Positions 1 to 12,179 of a stretch of 64,000 nucleotides of DNA are shown one piece after another. Positions within the stretch are counted from its first letter, which is position 1. Every line of letters begins with the position of its first letter. This stretch comes from Hirudinaria manillensis (taxonomy: Eukaryota > Annelida > Clitellata > Hirudinida > Hirudinidae), in assembly GCA_034509925.1 (NCBI GenBank), contig CM067532.1:5668142-5732141 (forward strand), in the 5' to 3' direction. The notes below the pieces were generated by a model. The model saw only the letters and a list, made by a program, of their open reading frames with translations. It ran no database searches and was not told the DNA's origin. The position numbers were made by a program, and so were the translations under genes.

Positions 1-18
1 TTTATAGCCAGTACAAAC

Positions 19-125
19 CAAACTTGACCAAATGCTCCAGAACCCAAGTAAGACAAATTGCTATAATATTCTGGAACTTTCCAAATGCTGTTAGGCAAAT
101 TGACAACTTTGAATCCAGTCTGCAT
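19..125 (-). CDS. p38-type MAP kinase, first coding exon (partial)
   Basis: This is the N-terminal exon of a p38-class stress-activated MAP kinase; the rest of the gene lies left of the window. Reading leftward from ATG at 125 it gives about 36 residues. They carry a WKVP motif followed by the start of the glycine-rich ATP loop, GSGAFGQVC, in the arrangement of p38 N-termini (WEVP, then GSGAYGSVC). The exon ends in phase 2 inside the Cys codon, with donor GTTTGT at 18-13, which is the exon boundary I recall for vertebrate p38 genes. An acceptor (TTGCAG) precedes the exon at about 147, so 126-146 is either 5' UTR behind a leader intron or a continuation of coding sequence. The p38 assignment rests on one exon; a related CMGC kinase is possible but less likely. 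Confidence 0.75.
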
Positions 126-146
126 ATCAATTTTTAAGCAAATGTC

Positions 147-1558
147 CTGCAATTAAATGGAGTTTATCAGCTGTTAAGTTCTTGGTAACATGTTATTCCA
201 AAATAGATAAAGGATGAAGTGTCAAAATGAATGAATAAAAATATTAATTTCCATAAATAAAACATTTTTAATGCATTATTAATTCCATACAAAAATCCCA
301 GTATGAATTTAAGAGATTAATTAATAAAACCATGATAGATGCAACCATTTTTCCAATTTTTACATTAAAAATTATAATTTAAAGAATACTATACATAGTA
401 CATAGTGCAAATGAATAGCCTCCTCGTGCAACAATTATGGCATATCTCAAAAATACTAAAATCACAAAACTTTGGAGCAATATACCTAATATGATGCGCG
501 TATGATTGACCTCAACTTGTGCAGGAATCTAAGATTTAATGTAATTGTGGTGTCTCTCAAGTAGCTGCACTTTAATAACTCAATTCAATCGGTGTCGTCT
601 GCCTTTAGATTCAAATTATAACATAACTAATTAGTAAACCGCAGAATTCGCAACACATCCGGAGGCACCTATGAGTCAGGTGACTCGCACTTTTGTTAAT
701 AAATGCTGTACCGCATCGTTTTTATCGTGAGCTTTAATCCATTAAAGATTTGATTATAGTTGGTTATAATTATTAATAATTGATAATTACACCGCAATTT
801 ATGTGCAGCATCAAACATTTCATATATTGAACACTGACTGGACACTGACTATCCTACTTAAAGCTTGCTGACTTCTGCTTGCATTCTTCAGTTTTCCTCT
901 TTCCTATGCAGAATCCATATAGCACGACATCACTTCAGGTTTTTTTTCTAGGAGCAGAATAAACCATCGCAGTGAACTTTTTATCAGAAGGAGTCACCAC
1001 AGAAGGTTTTACTTTTGAACATCGTACTAATATTTCAACTAAGATTTATGAACACATTCTTCCTTAAATAGTTGGTCTGGATGTCCCTGAACTCCTGAAA
1101 AATTTTGCTTCTTCAAATTTTCTCAAACCGAATGCAATTGCATAACGCTTGTTATACACTGGTATTATATAATACGCTTTTGTATCATTTTATGTTCAAA
1201 CGAACTCCGTACAACTGAATTGTATAAATCTCGATAAAAAAAAACTTGATAACGAAAAGCAGCTGCAAAGGTGAAAAAAATTCACATGGCTGTTTTAGAT
1301 GTCTTGACATTAGTTGCGAACATCATTGTTACGTAGTATTACTTTTATCGTATTATTATTATTAAAATTAATATTATTATTCTTACTATTATTAACGAGT
1401 TTATACTTTATATTTTAGTTATTTTCAGGCATCAAATGCATTGCCACATTAAATAAAGCTTTAAAGACATGGAGAACGTAGGATATTTGAACATCTTGAA
1501 AGCATTTCAATTGGAAACATTCAAGCAACAATCACGACCGAAACAAGAACTTGAGCAG
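147..1558. other. Non-coding: p38 5' flank/leader intron and Polycomb 3' flank
   Basis: AT-rich sequence between the p38-type first exon and the stop codon of the Polycomb gene. Both genes read leftward, so this stretch should hold the p38 leader and promoter and the Polycomb 3' UTR. I see no exon, RNA gene or transposon in it. Confidence 0.5.
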
Positions 1559-3660
1559 CTACAAATTTGTGTAGGTGCTCCGTTTCGTTTTGAAGAATCC
1601 ATCGTCCGTGGGACATTCTCTCACCGTGACCACCAGATGGTCGCACGAGACGTCCGTGATGCTAACGTTGTCGAGAAGGAAGTTAGAACATTTGGCTGGA
1701 AGGTAGGTGGGGATGCAGGTGTCCAAGTCATCGTCATCGTTGAGGATGGTGTTCGTCGGTTTCTCCGGCACATCGATCGTTTCTTCCAACTTCTCGGGCT
1801 GGGGTTCTACAACTTCCTCGCTGGGTTTCTGTGGCTCTTTCTTGAATTTCATGCTTTTCTTCACTTTTGGCGGGCCTTTCGTTCTTTTCCTGCGCCTGAC
1901 GTTCCAGTGTTTGTTGTGTTTATGTATCGGTTTCACGCTGAAATCGTTAATTTTCTGCGCGGCCTGCTTCTTTTGCAAGCAGGAGGCTTTCGAGCTTCCA
2001 TCTCCGCCACAATTTTTAGTCTTTTTGTCATCGTCTTCGCTGTCAGAACTAAATAACAACTCGCTGTCACCAGTCGTTTCTTCGGCTGATTGAGACGAAG
2101 AGGACGAACTTTCATAATCATTTCGCGAGAATTTTCTCTAAAAAATATATATAATTTAATTAGTTCTTTATGGCTTCGGTCGTCGGGCAGTTCGAAAATT
2201 CTTACGGGAGGAGGTTTCTCAAATCTGGATTTGTCTTCATATCTGCAGAATCGATAAATAACATTAAATTAATAAACTGGTACTTTTATGCTATCCCTAG
2301 CCATTCGAGGCCATTTCTCATTACGATGATCATCGCCAAGGACGTCTGTTTTTTGACTGGGCTTCGAATGAACGTGACTGTTTGTGATTAGCGACTTGCA
2401 CTTCGCTCATTAAAAACACATTAAAAACTCTTTCAAATAATTTTTATAATTCAGAATGAATTGGCTGACGAAAAATTTGATGAAAACCTCTTAGCTTCTG
2501 AGCGGAATCGTTTAAGAATCTGAGGCATCACGAGATTTCCCACATATTATTGAGCGAGACCAAATGTGGGAATAGATAAATAGTCGAGTTTTCAGGTTGT
2601 TTGAAAGCATGGGGACAGATTGCAAGCAAGATTTTCAGGATATATTTTGAAATTGATTCAGGAGAATTTAAATAACATTCTCAATATAGAAGTAGTTTCG
2701 CACAATGCTTAAAGAATTGCAAACGTTTATCAAGTAGCATTAAGCATCCAGAAAATGGCGTCCCATTTTTGGGAGATGTTTCAACAGCTCATCTATTTCC
2801 CGCAATTTATCCCGGCCACTTGCTGAGATAAGTGATTAAATAAATAATAATAATAATAATAATAACTGAATAAATAATAATAATAATAATAACTGAGTGA
2901 ATAAATTATTGAAATAAGTTAAGTTATAAGTTAATAAATAAGTGAAAGAAAAATAGACCACAGGCGTATGATATAATTAGACACCGATCGTTCGCAACGC
3001 GTCTGGATGTGTTTGTTTTGCAATGTTTAGCAATGCAACCTCAGAATAATAAACTCAGAAGCCTTGAGCGGTGTACGAGGTGAATTGATTACGAAACTTT
3101 TATAACTCCAAACGAGGCAAAAGACACGGCAACATATCGACTTTTCGATACAACATGGCTGAGGTGCATCGGGCCACTTAGAGCCAAAATTTAGATAAAT
3201 GAATATTTGGAAAGAGCTCACTTTTGTTGGAAGGTTTCTATAAGTCTCTGGTCCAATATGTTACACTCAGGTTCCCATGTGTTGTATCTGAACAATGAAT
3301 TTATTGCGTATGGCAACCGTCGAAACAGCAAGGACAGCATGTAAAAATTGAGCTATAAGGTCGAGCAATATTTTATTTAATTCTTTACTCAATTTGTTTA
3401 ACCACCTTCATAATTTGATAACTACATTCAGGTGAGATATCAGTCGAAACTCTGAAACCTACTTGTTGCTCCATCCTTGCCACTTTACCAGATATTCCGT
3501 CTTTCCCTGTGCGTAGATTCGAATCTTATCTTTACATTAAATTAATGAAAGTCCCATAAAACGTTTCTGAGATAAATGAAGAGCGTCTAACTTTTCTTTT
3601 CCTGCTCTTCAATATGCACTCAGCAGCGTAAACCTGATCGTCGTTTTCCATGTAATCCAT
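1559..3660 (-). CDS. Polycomb/CBX chromodomain protein (PRC1 subunit), 264 aa
   Basis: Polycomb/CBX proteins bind H3K27-methylated nucleosomes through an N-terminal chromodomain and recruit PRC1 through a C-terminal Pc box. Five exons join in phase: 3660-3592, 3506-3463, 3287-3222, 2242-2206 and 2137-1559. The chromodomain occupies roughly residues 8-58 and shows VYAAECILKSRKRK, EYLVKWQGW and YNTWEPECNILD, including the aromatic-cage positions (Y, W, W). A Ser-rich and acidic linker with a basic RRRKRTKGPPKVKK patch follows. The protein ends in a Pc box, NVSITDVSCDHLVVTVREC then DDGFF, at about residues 229-257. Two exons are tiny (44 and 37 nt). The start is the first in-frame ATG before the chromodomain. 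At 264 aa it is close in size to the short CBX7-like proteins. No AT-hook was seen. Confidence 0.93.
2845..2892. repeat. (TAA)n microsatellite in Polycomb intron
   Basis: Two runs of TAA/AAT trinucleotide, separated by a short interruption, in the 979-bp intron between the third and fourth Polycomb exons. The rest of that intron holds no recognisable element. Confidence 0.85.
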
Positions 3661-5611
3661 GAAAACAGCAAAGTTACATGAATTTTTCCGACATCTTCTC
3701 TCCAAACCGGACAAACCGAATCCAGTTCTTATTTTCCCTCTAAAGACCACTTAAAGCAGGTCAGCTGCGCAATCGTCTGCAGCTGTTGGCTCAGAGTCGA
3801 TCAATATTCTGCACGCATTCCTAGTTCTACGTGCTTCACCGTTTTTTTTTAATTTTTAATTTAGAAAATTCAGTTGCTCGAAAACCAAAAATTATGCAAT
3901 CATTTAAAGAATATTAAATAAATTTATGAGCTTGAAAATGCCAAATAACGTTCGCCGCTCCGAATGCGTCAAAACTGATAACTGAGATCAAAGTTGAACT
4001 CTTCACGAAGGCGAACATCGGTTGCACGAAATCGAGTTCGTAGTTGTAGACTTTTTGATCTTCGAATTCTTCATAACTTTCTCAGGCGTTTAATGCTAAT
4101 TATATTTTTTTAATGATAATGGCGGCTTGCGTTAATTAAAAATTATTTGAAACGGAAATAAGTTTTTTTTTTCAAAATGAAATTTTAAACGGTTGTTTTC
4201 TAATAATTAACTGTGCTATACGAAATCTAGAATAAGCGCGTTTGATTATTAACCAATAGAGTATGGCGAGGTTATATGGCCGATAGTGAAGGTGGCCTTA
4301 GTGTTCCAGCGTTACCTTGATCAGGGTGATATTGACTCCAAAATGTATTTTCACTGGAAGCACCTCACAAGGTCATTCATTCTTTCTGGCAGAATTCATT
4401 TTTTTCTTGGGTTTGATCTAGATAAGTTTCTTCTCCAAAAATTTACACTAAAAGAAAAAGGCGCTACCGCTTAGCTAGTGATTCGTGGTTTTATTAACTC
4501 TTCCAGTGTGACACTGATTTGGAACTAATTTCTTGATAAAGGAATGGCCCACACTCCTTATGATCGTTGGCTCGTCAATGTAAGAACAGCTGCGAAAGCA
4601 TTTGAGTTTGAGGAAGTCAATGTTGTGCAATTCTGAGTACGTACTTAGTTTTAAAATTTTTTTGTCATTCGAAGAAAGTTTATGATGCGTACAAACTTCA
4701 GACACCATTCATTCTTTCATAATTTATGCTTTAACACCTAATGTATTTGCTGGATTACAAACCTGCAAGTATAATTCTCTCTTTCTCGACATTATCGAAC
4801 TTAGCGGACGTAAGCTTGCATAAGCTTACTTTTCAGTGCGAGTTGAAACAATACTAAAGCTTTAATTATTAGGGAACTTTTCCTGATGCAGTGGTATCCT
4901 CCAAAAATTGATTTTATTGAAGTGTTAGGATGCTACCGAGGTATCTTTAAATAAGTTGTGTAACATTCCCATTAGATCTAGAAAACTTTGGCTGGTAGAC
5001 TAAAATTGGCGGGACAGGGACAGACTACAAACATTAATAAAATATTTAATAATATTAAAATCTTTAATACTTTCTTATATAAATAATGAATATCACTTAA
5101 ATAATAATATTATAATAAGTAATACTTAAATATTAGGGCAATATTTTGTAGGAAAGCAAACTTATAGATGTGACAAAAAAATGACTTTAGAGCATATCTC
5201 CAGAAATTATCATCCGATTAAAAATCGATTTACAGATTCACAACTTTTGTATCAAATAACACATCAAAATTTGGTATTGTGGAATAAATCAGTCAGAAGT
5301 TATCGCGAGATAACATAATACTCTTAAAGATATGTCAAACACTGTATTTTTAAATTCCTGGTAGATGAATTCTTATAACGAGTATCCCTATGTTTATCGG
5401 CAGACTTCTTTACTCAGCTCTCTAACTTTTTGAAATTGCAGTGTGTTCTGGCTTACTAATTTAATGTCTATATAGTCTTATTTTATTTTCTTTAGTAGGA
5501 GCGTGACTGATTTAAATAATTTATTATTATTGAAAAGGACGCAGTCTTCATTAAGATCTTTATTATTGGCATCGATTACGGAATCTAGGTGGTCGGATTT
5601 AGATTTGCAGG
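3661..5611. other. Divergent intergenic region, Polycomb/IMPA1 promoters
   Basis: The Polycomb gene reads left from 3660 and the inositol monophosphatase gene reads right from 5612, so both promoters should lie here. The sequence is AT-rich. The longest open frames, about 60-75 codons near 4286-4708, show no family features and no splice partners. No RNA gene or transposon end was recognised. Confidence 0.45.
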
Positions 5612-7905
5612 ATGGATCTTGCAGCTTTTATTGCTGAGGCGGAAGATGTGGTTTCTAGGGCAGGGGAGGTTTGGAGTTTACCATTAAACATTTATATCTG
5701 ATCGCACTTACTTATTTCTTGTTCGGTACAAAACAATAGTGAAACTAGATGAACATCGTAAACCAATGGAATTTAAATTTTTATTTTTGATAAATTGTAT
5801 TTAAATCACTTGGCTTAATCCAGGTATTGCTACTTTGTTCGCTCATTTAATTAAATGTTTATTCTCATATTAATTAAAACGATATGTAAATCACCTTGAA
5901 TATTAATTTTTGCAGCTAGTCAAAAAGTGCTTCTATGAGGCCAAGACAGTCTCAAAGAAAAGTACTTTTGCTGATCTAGTAACAGAAACTGACAAGGCTA
6001 CAGAGCAGTTAATTGCTAATCATTTGAAAGAAAAGTTTAAAGATCATTGGTAACAATCCACAAACTGCTTTTATTTCTTTTTTATTTAAATCATTATTAT
6101 ATTTCCCAAAGCTTCATAGGAGAAGAATCAGCCACAGGCGATAGCTGTGTACTTACTGATAATCCAACTTGGATTCTGGATCCAATAGATGGGACGACAA
6201 ACTTTGTTCACGGGTTAACTTCAATCAATCAATTCTATGTATACATGATATTGGGTCAGTGATTGTCAGTAATCACATGATTAATTTATTGATAATTATT
6301 TATTTACATTTGCTGAAATGATGTAATTTGGAAGAGGTTAATGAAACATTCTCAAATGCTTATTTTCAGATTTCCTTATTGTGGCATTTCTTTGGCACTG
6401 CTCATAAACAAAGTGGTTTGTAACAATGATTTGTGCTTCAATTTACCAGTGGGGTTTTTGCCAAGAGTCAGGCTTCCATCAGCTTTGACTTTTTATACAT
6501 CAGTTTAACATCATCTGGTCATTTTGCTTTTCCAATAACTATTTGAACTGATGAAATTTGAATGCTTATACATGTGCTACAATCTCCTAGTGGGGAGGTC
6601 ATAAACATTTTTGGGTTGAATGCCCCTTCAGAAGGGGTGGAATAAGTTACTGGTTATTAATTTCTGTTGAGTTACTTAAATTAAATCACATGCAAATTTT
6701 ATAGATAGATTTTGATTCAACATTTTATATATCAGTTTAATTAATGTTTAAATTTTAAAAGTTCCAAAAATAGGAGAAAAAGTGATAGGACCTTTAAAAG
6801 CTTTTTTTGTATAAAATTTTCTGTTGCTGATTAAGTTTTTGTATTGTTTTTGTGAGTCACAAGCAAATAATTGTGATCAAATGAATTTTAATCTTGATTG
6901 GTTTAATATTCAGTTTTTGTCATATTTATTCTTTATTCTCACAGATTGAATTTGGCATTGTTTACAACCCGATCACTTCTGAAATATATAAAGCACAAAG
7001 AGGCAAGGGAGCTTTCCTAAATGGACAAAAAATAATGGTATCACAAGTTACAAGTAAAAAATTTTATCACATCATTTTAGTATTAATACATAATTTAGAT
7101 TTTTATGGATGATTTTTTTAAAACCATCACAGGATTGAATGATGCTCTGGTGTGCGCAGAATTTGGTTCAAGTAGAGAAGACACCATCATAGATAAAAAG
7201 CTTAATAGCATGAAAGCTGTCATTAAGAAAGCTCATGGGTATGAAATATGTTTATCATATGAACATGCTTATATCAAGTACTTGAAACTAGTTTTGTTGA
7301 TGACATAATTAGGCCTCCAACCTAGATTTGATGTCCTTGGATAACATTGAAATTTAAATAACAATTTTAATTATTTCAGTTAAAATAACAAATATTATGT
7401 TAGTATCAGGAGCATGGGATCAGCAGCTCTGAACATGTGTTGTGTGGCATCTGGCAAAGCTGATGCCTACTGGGAATATGGTATCCATGTATGGGACATT
7501 GCAGCTGGTTGCATCATTGTGAAGGAGGCAGGAGGAGTTTTAAGCTGCACAGATGGTGGGTCTTTAACTGAGATAAAGCTTCAAAATAGATTCAATTGCC
7601 TAGATGCATAAAATATAATCACCAGAATGCATGCTCTCATATCTCTAAATTTGCATATCACAAGTTAATACAATCCCTGGATGATCATTCATCAGGCTCA
7701 TGTTATTTAAGCAAGTATGCTTTTTACATCAATTAACATGTTACAGCAATTAACAACTTAAATTGAATTGAGAATATATTATAACTTTGAACTCATAGGT
7801 TCTGATCTGGACATATTTAGCAGGAAAATTCTCTGTTCTGGCAATAAAGAACTCGCACAGGAAATTTCTACTCTTTTAGATGACATATGTCTGACTAAAG
7901 ACTGA
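5612..7905 (+). CDS. IMPA1: Inositol monophosphatase, 268 aa
   Basis: Hydrolyses inositol monophosphates to free myo-inositol in the cytosol, the Mg2+-dependent, Li+-sensitive recycling step of phosphoinositide signalling. Eight exons join in phase: 5612-5668, 5916-6049, 6112-6213, 6370-6415, 6945-7053, 7133-7238, 7410-7555 and 7799-7905. Metal-binding motif 1 reads [15 protein letters not shown] (D87, D90), preceded by FIGEES with the catalytic Glu at about 68. Motif 2 is [15 protein letters not shown] (D214). The length matches the animal IMPA1/2 range (human IMPA1 is 277 aa). The start ATG follows AG-rich leader sequence at 5612. The gene is convergent with MEMO1. IMPA1 versus IMPA2 cannot be separated in an invertebrate by eye. 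All catalytic motifs are intact. Confidence 0.96.
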
Positions 7906-8500
7906 ATTTGGATTTTTGGGATCCAATATTAGTTATACAGTTAAGATCATAAACAATTAAATTGAAAACAATCACATACAACAAGATCTTGATTTCCTGG
8001 GTAAACAAGGTACATTTTTAAGACCAAACATTAATTTGGAACCACACTGACCACACCACACTCCAAACCTCAACAAAACATTTATCTAAAGTTATTTTGG
8101 TTGATTTTCCCCTACCAGATCATATTTTTAATTTTTGTGAGTTTGTATATTGATCACACCAACACCTTCATGATTTGGATTTCTTATTTGTTGTGGTGTC
8201 AATGCCAGTTTTTAAACTACCAATTTATTTAGGGTAATTTATTCCTTCCTCTGATTGTAAAATTATAAATCTATCACGGTGATTTATACCTAGGCCACCA
8301 TCATTTTACAATTTATCTTTCAGGAAGTAGATGTCAAACTTATCTGTGATTCTGAAATCATGATTTCTCTTGATTATGTTTCAAACAGCCAAAGTAGAAA
8401 GCATTAAACACTTATTTATTTCTTTTAATCAAAGCATATTCCAGTTTGAAAAGTCACAAATCACTGCATTACCACATTTGCAAAGTAAGGCAGTGGTAAA
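7906..8500. other. Convergent 3' flanks of IMPA1 and MEMO1
   Basis: The stop codons of the two genes face each other across about 600 bp, which should hold both 3' UTRs. No coding exon or repeat was seen. Confidence 0.5.
8415..8420 (-). terminator. Poly(A) signal AATAAA, probably MEMO1
   Basis: An AATAAA hexamer on the minus strand lies about 80 nt past the MEMO1 stop codon. It is the nearest canonical poly(A) signal to that gene. Confidence 0.5.
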
Positions 8501-11305
8501 TCAATCCACGACGAGGGAAGCAGCGGCATAGCTAACGGAGGAGTCCTGCATGCTTCTGCATTTGTTAGACTGGGCATACTGAACAAACTTTAATGATGAT
8601 TTTGTAACTCTCTTCTCTTCTTGGAGGATATTCAAGGCCTAAATAATAGCCATAACAAAACATTAACATACCATTAACATGATTCTTGCAAACAAAGATT
8701 TATCTAACAGCCAACAAGACACCAATAGGATGACGTCCACATATGGTATTGTGGTAATTCTTCAAATAGTCACTGAACATTTTATGATTCATGGATTCTA
8801 TGATTTTCATCCCCTAAACAATGAAATAACCAAATTTATTATATAAGTTTGCTTTAAATGCCTAATTCAACCTAACTGTTTTGTCCAACTTGGTGATTGA
8901 CTCCCATATTTCTCCAGCACCTTCTTCATAGTAAGTATATCTAAACCTGGAACCTTTTCAGAACCAAGTGGATGAGATAATTATATTATTTATTTATAAT
9001 AAAATTAAGAATGAAAGTTAACCCCAGTGACAGAAGTCTGAAGAAATGATGAAAAGATTATTTGGATCTATAAGATATTGGGCCAGAAGCTGTCCATAGA
9101 TTTGCTCCTTTTTGAAGGACAGTGATCCAACTATTATGGGCACAATTTTGAACTTTCCTCTCCGGCTATGTTTTCAATTAGAACATTTTTAAATGACATA
9201 TCTCGACTCAGGTCCACACCTTATCAATTAACAAAACATTTTTTGATAAACCACCAGCATTTAACAAAATTAAAAATGCCTATAAAACATCAGTGCTTTA
9301 CTTAAAGCTAATTTACAACATAATCATGTCTAATAAAAAGCTAGGCTAAGGTAAGTGAAAGGAAAGTCGAGCTGGATATATCAATAAATATCAACTGTAA
9401 TATCAATAAATCAAAGTCTTTGGCATTCATGGTGGAAAAAGGGTTATGATCTCAACAGTAGGCCCTCTAGACAATCTCTAAAATGATGCCTAATCCAATT
9501 TTTGAACAATAACTCCTATCTCAATCAGAATATTTCATTGAGTTGAGCTCCCACCCTGCTTGTGGAAATAATGGCAAGAGAAGGTGTATAATTTCATTTG
9601 GCTCCTAGAGACAGATTACTTGTTGCAAGTTACACATCATTTGCCATCACTTCATTACTTCAGCCATCATTTGGATATGATCCCCTGGTGATGATAGTAG
9701 TCAAGACTTATCAGCCCCAATCAGCTTATCAATCAATACCAATACCATTGCTTATCTTTTCCTATGCACTTTCCAACCATTATTATTTGGCGATTGCAAT
9801 CCTACTGGTACTTAGGAATACACAAATACAGTATGGTGACTAAATTAACTTCACTTCTGATTTTGGTACACATCCACAATATGTTGACTAAATACAAAAA
9901 TTCAGTTCATATTAAACAAAATGTAGCCAACTTCTCCATGACTTTAGCAAGATATGGTAGTTGCATTTCCAAACTGTGTTCATCTTCATCACTTTCTATT
10001 GGCAAGGTCTCAAAGTAACCAGTGGAATTGAGCTGCTCATACACTGAAAGTAATTTCATTTTAAGTCCACTAAGTCTCGCATAAAAATAATAACAATAAT
10101 TATGTCTCATGTAACTACTATTAATAAAGCAGTACCTTCACTGTCAATGGCCAAGTCATAGAAAGGGGTGGCATACACAGATGCAGATGACAGTGCACAT
10201 CCTTCAATATGGACGTGATGGGAAGGTCCAAGAATGAAAACCAATTTTCTTAATAAAATTATTTTAAAAATTTATACCATGAAATCTTCATTTTGATTAT
10301 TGTGCTTAATAAATTGCTAACATGTCAGAAGGATCAATCTGCTTGTATGCATATGCTGAACAAGCTCCACAATAAGAATATCCTGCATGGCTGTAAGGCA
10401 AGTAGATGAAAATTATATGGCAACATCACAAAATTCAATCCATTTAAACAAGATTAACAGTGTAATTAACAATTATTTAAGAATCAAATATGATAACCAT
10501 GCTTCACTAACGGTGCTATGATTGCTCTAGCAGGATGATTGGTTACTTTGGCATCATTGAGCCACTGAGTGAGCTCTTTATTAAGTTCTTTAGCTTAAAA
10601 AGGTAGTTTGGTTAAATGAGACAAAATGTGTTGCAGTAACAATTTAGGAAAAGTAAAGAACTTATAAAACTGATTAAAAATCTAAATAGCCAAGATCTGC
10701 CAATGGAAAATCAGCTGAAATATTATTTCCTTCCCAAAATGATATCCCATCCAACCCACTTAATGATCAGTAATAAAAAACAATGAGCTAATGTTTCTGG
10801 ATCTTTCAAGGTCGCTGATAGAGTAAAATAATCTATTTTATGGATGTTAAATGTGCAAAAATATTTGTATTCCACAGATTTGCCCAACAGGTTTTGTTAA
10901 GAATCATTATAACCCTCCCCGACGCTTATTCTAAGATCCCTTCTAAGTAATGTTTGATGACAACTTTAGCAAATCATACTAATATGCCCATATGTAACGA
11001 AATATATTTGAGCAAGTCATGGCCGAGTCAGAATTGTTTTGGACAATATAGAAACAAACAACTTTGCCACGGGATAGAAGCTCTATTCTCCCTTTATCAT
11101 AGAGTTTTTCAAAAGAATATCACAGATAATAAACACAATCCCTTTAGAAGTAGCGAATGCCTTAGTTTTTTGATCAAAAGCGCAAGATCTCAAAAATTAT
11201 GTGCACCTCAGCTCAACATCGGTATTAAAGTTTATCCAAAAACATTTACTAACTGCCAGATTTGTACCAAGAACCGGCATGACTTGCTTTCCTAACTTTG
11301 GCCAT
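8501..11305 (-). CDS. MEMO1: MEMO1 family protein, 296 aa
   Basis: Mediator of cell motility 1 is a conserved cytosolic protein reported to bind copper and to act in redox and receptor-tyrosine-kinase signalling. Nine exons join in phase: 11305-11254, 10593-10512, 10390-10322, 10248-10136, 10043-9932, 9165-9023, 8953-8877, 8813-8709 and 8638-8501. The 296-aa product matches human MEMO1 (297 aa). Visible signatures are ASHAGSWY at the N-terminus, [10 protein letters not shown] (His46), [29 protein letters not shown] and [13 protein letters not shown]; these include the His and Cys positions of the metal site. Seven of the eight introns begin GTT rather than GTA/GTG. The largest intron (9166-9931) holds nothing recognisable. 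Start choice: the only ATG in frame just before HAGSWY. Confidence 0.97.
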
Positions 11306-12179
11306 ATTAAAATTAACAATCGGCCTCGACTTCAATCCTTTTAAATAGTCCTGTTTAGGGTTGGCTGCACCAAAATATATGAGATCAATAATTTTAGTAA
11401 ACTTATTGGATTAAAGTTTAAATAAGAATAATTAAGCTCACTAAATACATTTTTGACGTAGCGTGCGCAAATTCTCATAAGCATTGAAAAAACTATCGCT
11501 AAAACGGTCCTAATTACCAAATGCATAAAATTATCAGTTAAAGGAAACTTGGTATGCCACGACCATTCCCTGACTCAAAAACATCACTCGCTTTAATGAT
11601 TGACCGGGAACCAGACCCACTTTGGGCTACGGATGGGAACACAGGTTTGGGGGTGGAACCCTTCCACGCAATAAAATCATAATATTTTGTATTTCTTTAG
11701 CTGACCCCATTACCCTGCTATATTTGATCTTTGTTGATCACAATAAGTTATAAAGCAGATCAATATGCTATTAAATGGGCTAAGTTGCAACAAAGTCTCC
11801 CTGTATTTATACAATAGCCCAACAATTTACAAATTTCGAGGGCCAAAAGTTGACGAGACCAAGCCGAGAAAAATGCTGGGGCACATGGCCAGAGCTTTCA
11901 AAATTGGTCAATAATGACAGAGCCTCAAGAACGTAAAATAGCTCTGAAGTGAGAGAAGAAAAAACATACATATTTAACATTACTCCCTCAAGGCACATTA
12001 ACAGGGAGTTTTTTTTAGATTGAAGAATAAATACAGATCACTACAATTCACAAACATTGTGCAATTTTCCAGGTGGAAAGGTTAACAGAATTCCCCCTAG
12101 AGCAATAATATAAAGGTATCCCCAATAATAGTAACACCAAATAGAGAAATCAATCATGTGATACACTCTCTATTGAATT
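11306..12179. other. MEMO1 promoter and WDR55 3' flank
   Basis: About 870 bp between the MEMO1 start and the WDR55 stop, both genes on the minus strand. The open frames here (up to 63 codons) have no coding signature. Confidence 0.45.

Noticed and set aside
1469..2093. Plus-strand open frames of 195 and 128 codons
   Set aside because: They mirror the last Polycomb exon on the minus strand, which ends in an unmistakable Pc box.
10954..11295. 113-codon plus-strand open frame
   Set aside because: It overlaps MEMO1 exon 1 and intron 1 in antisense and has no family features.
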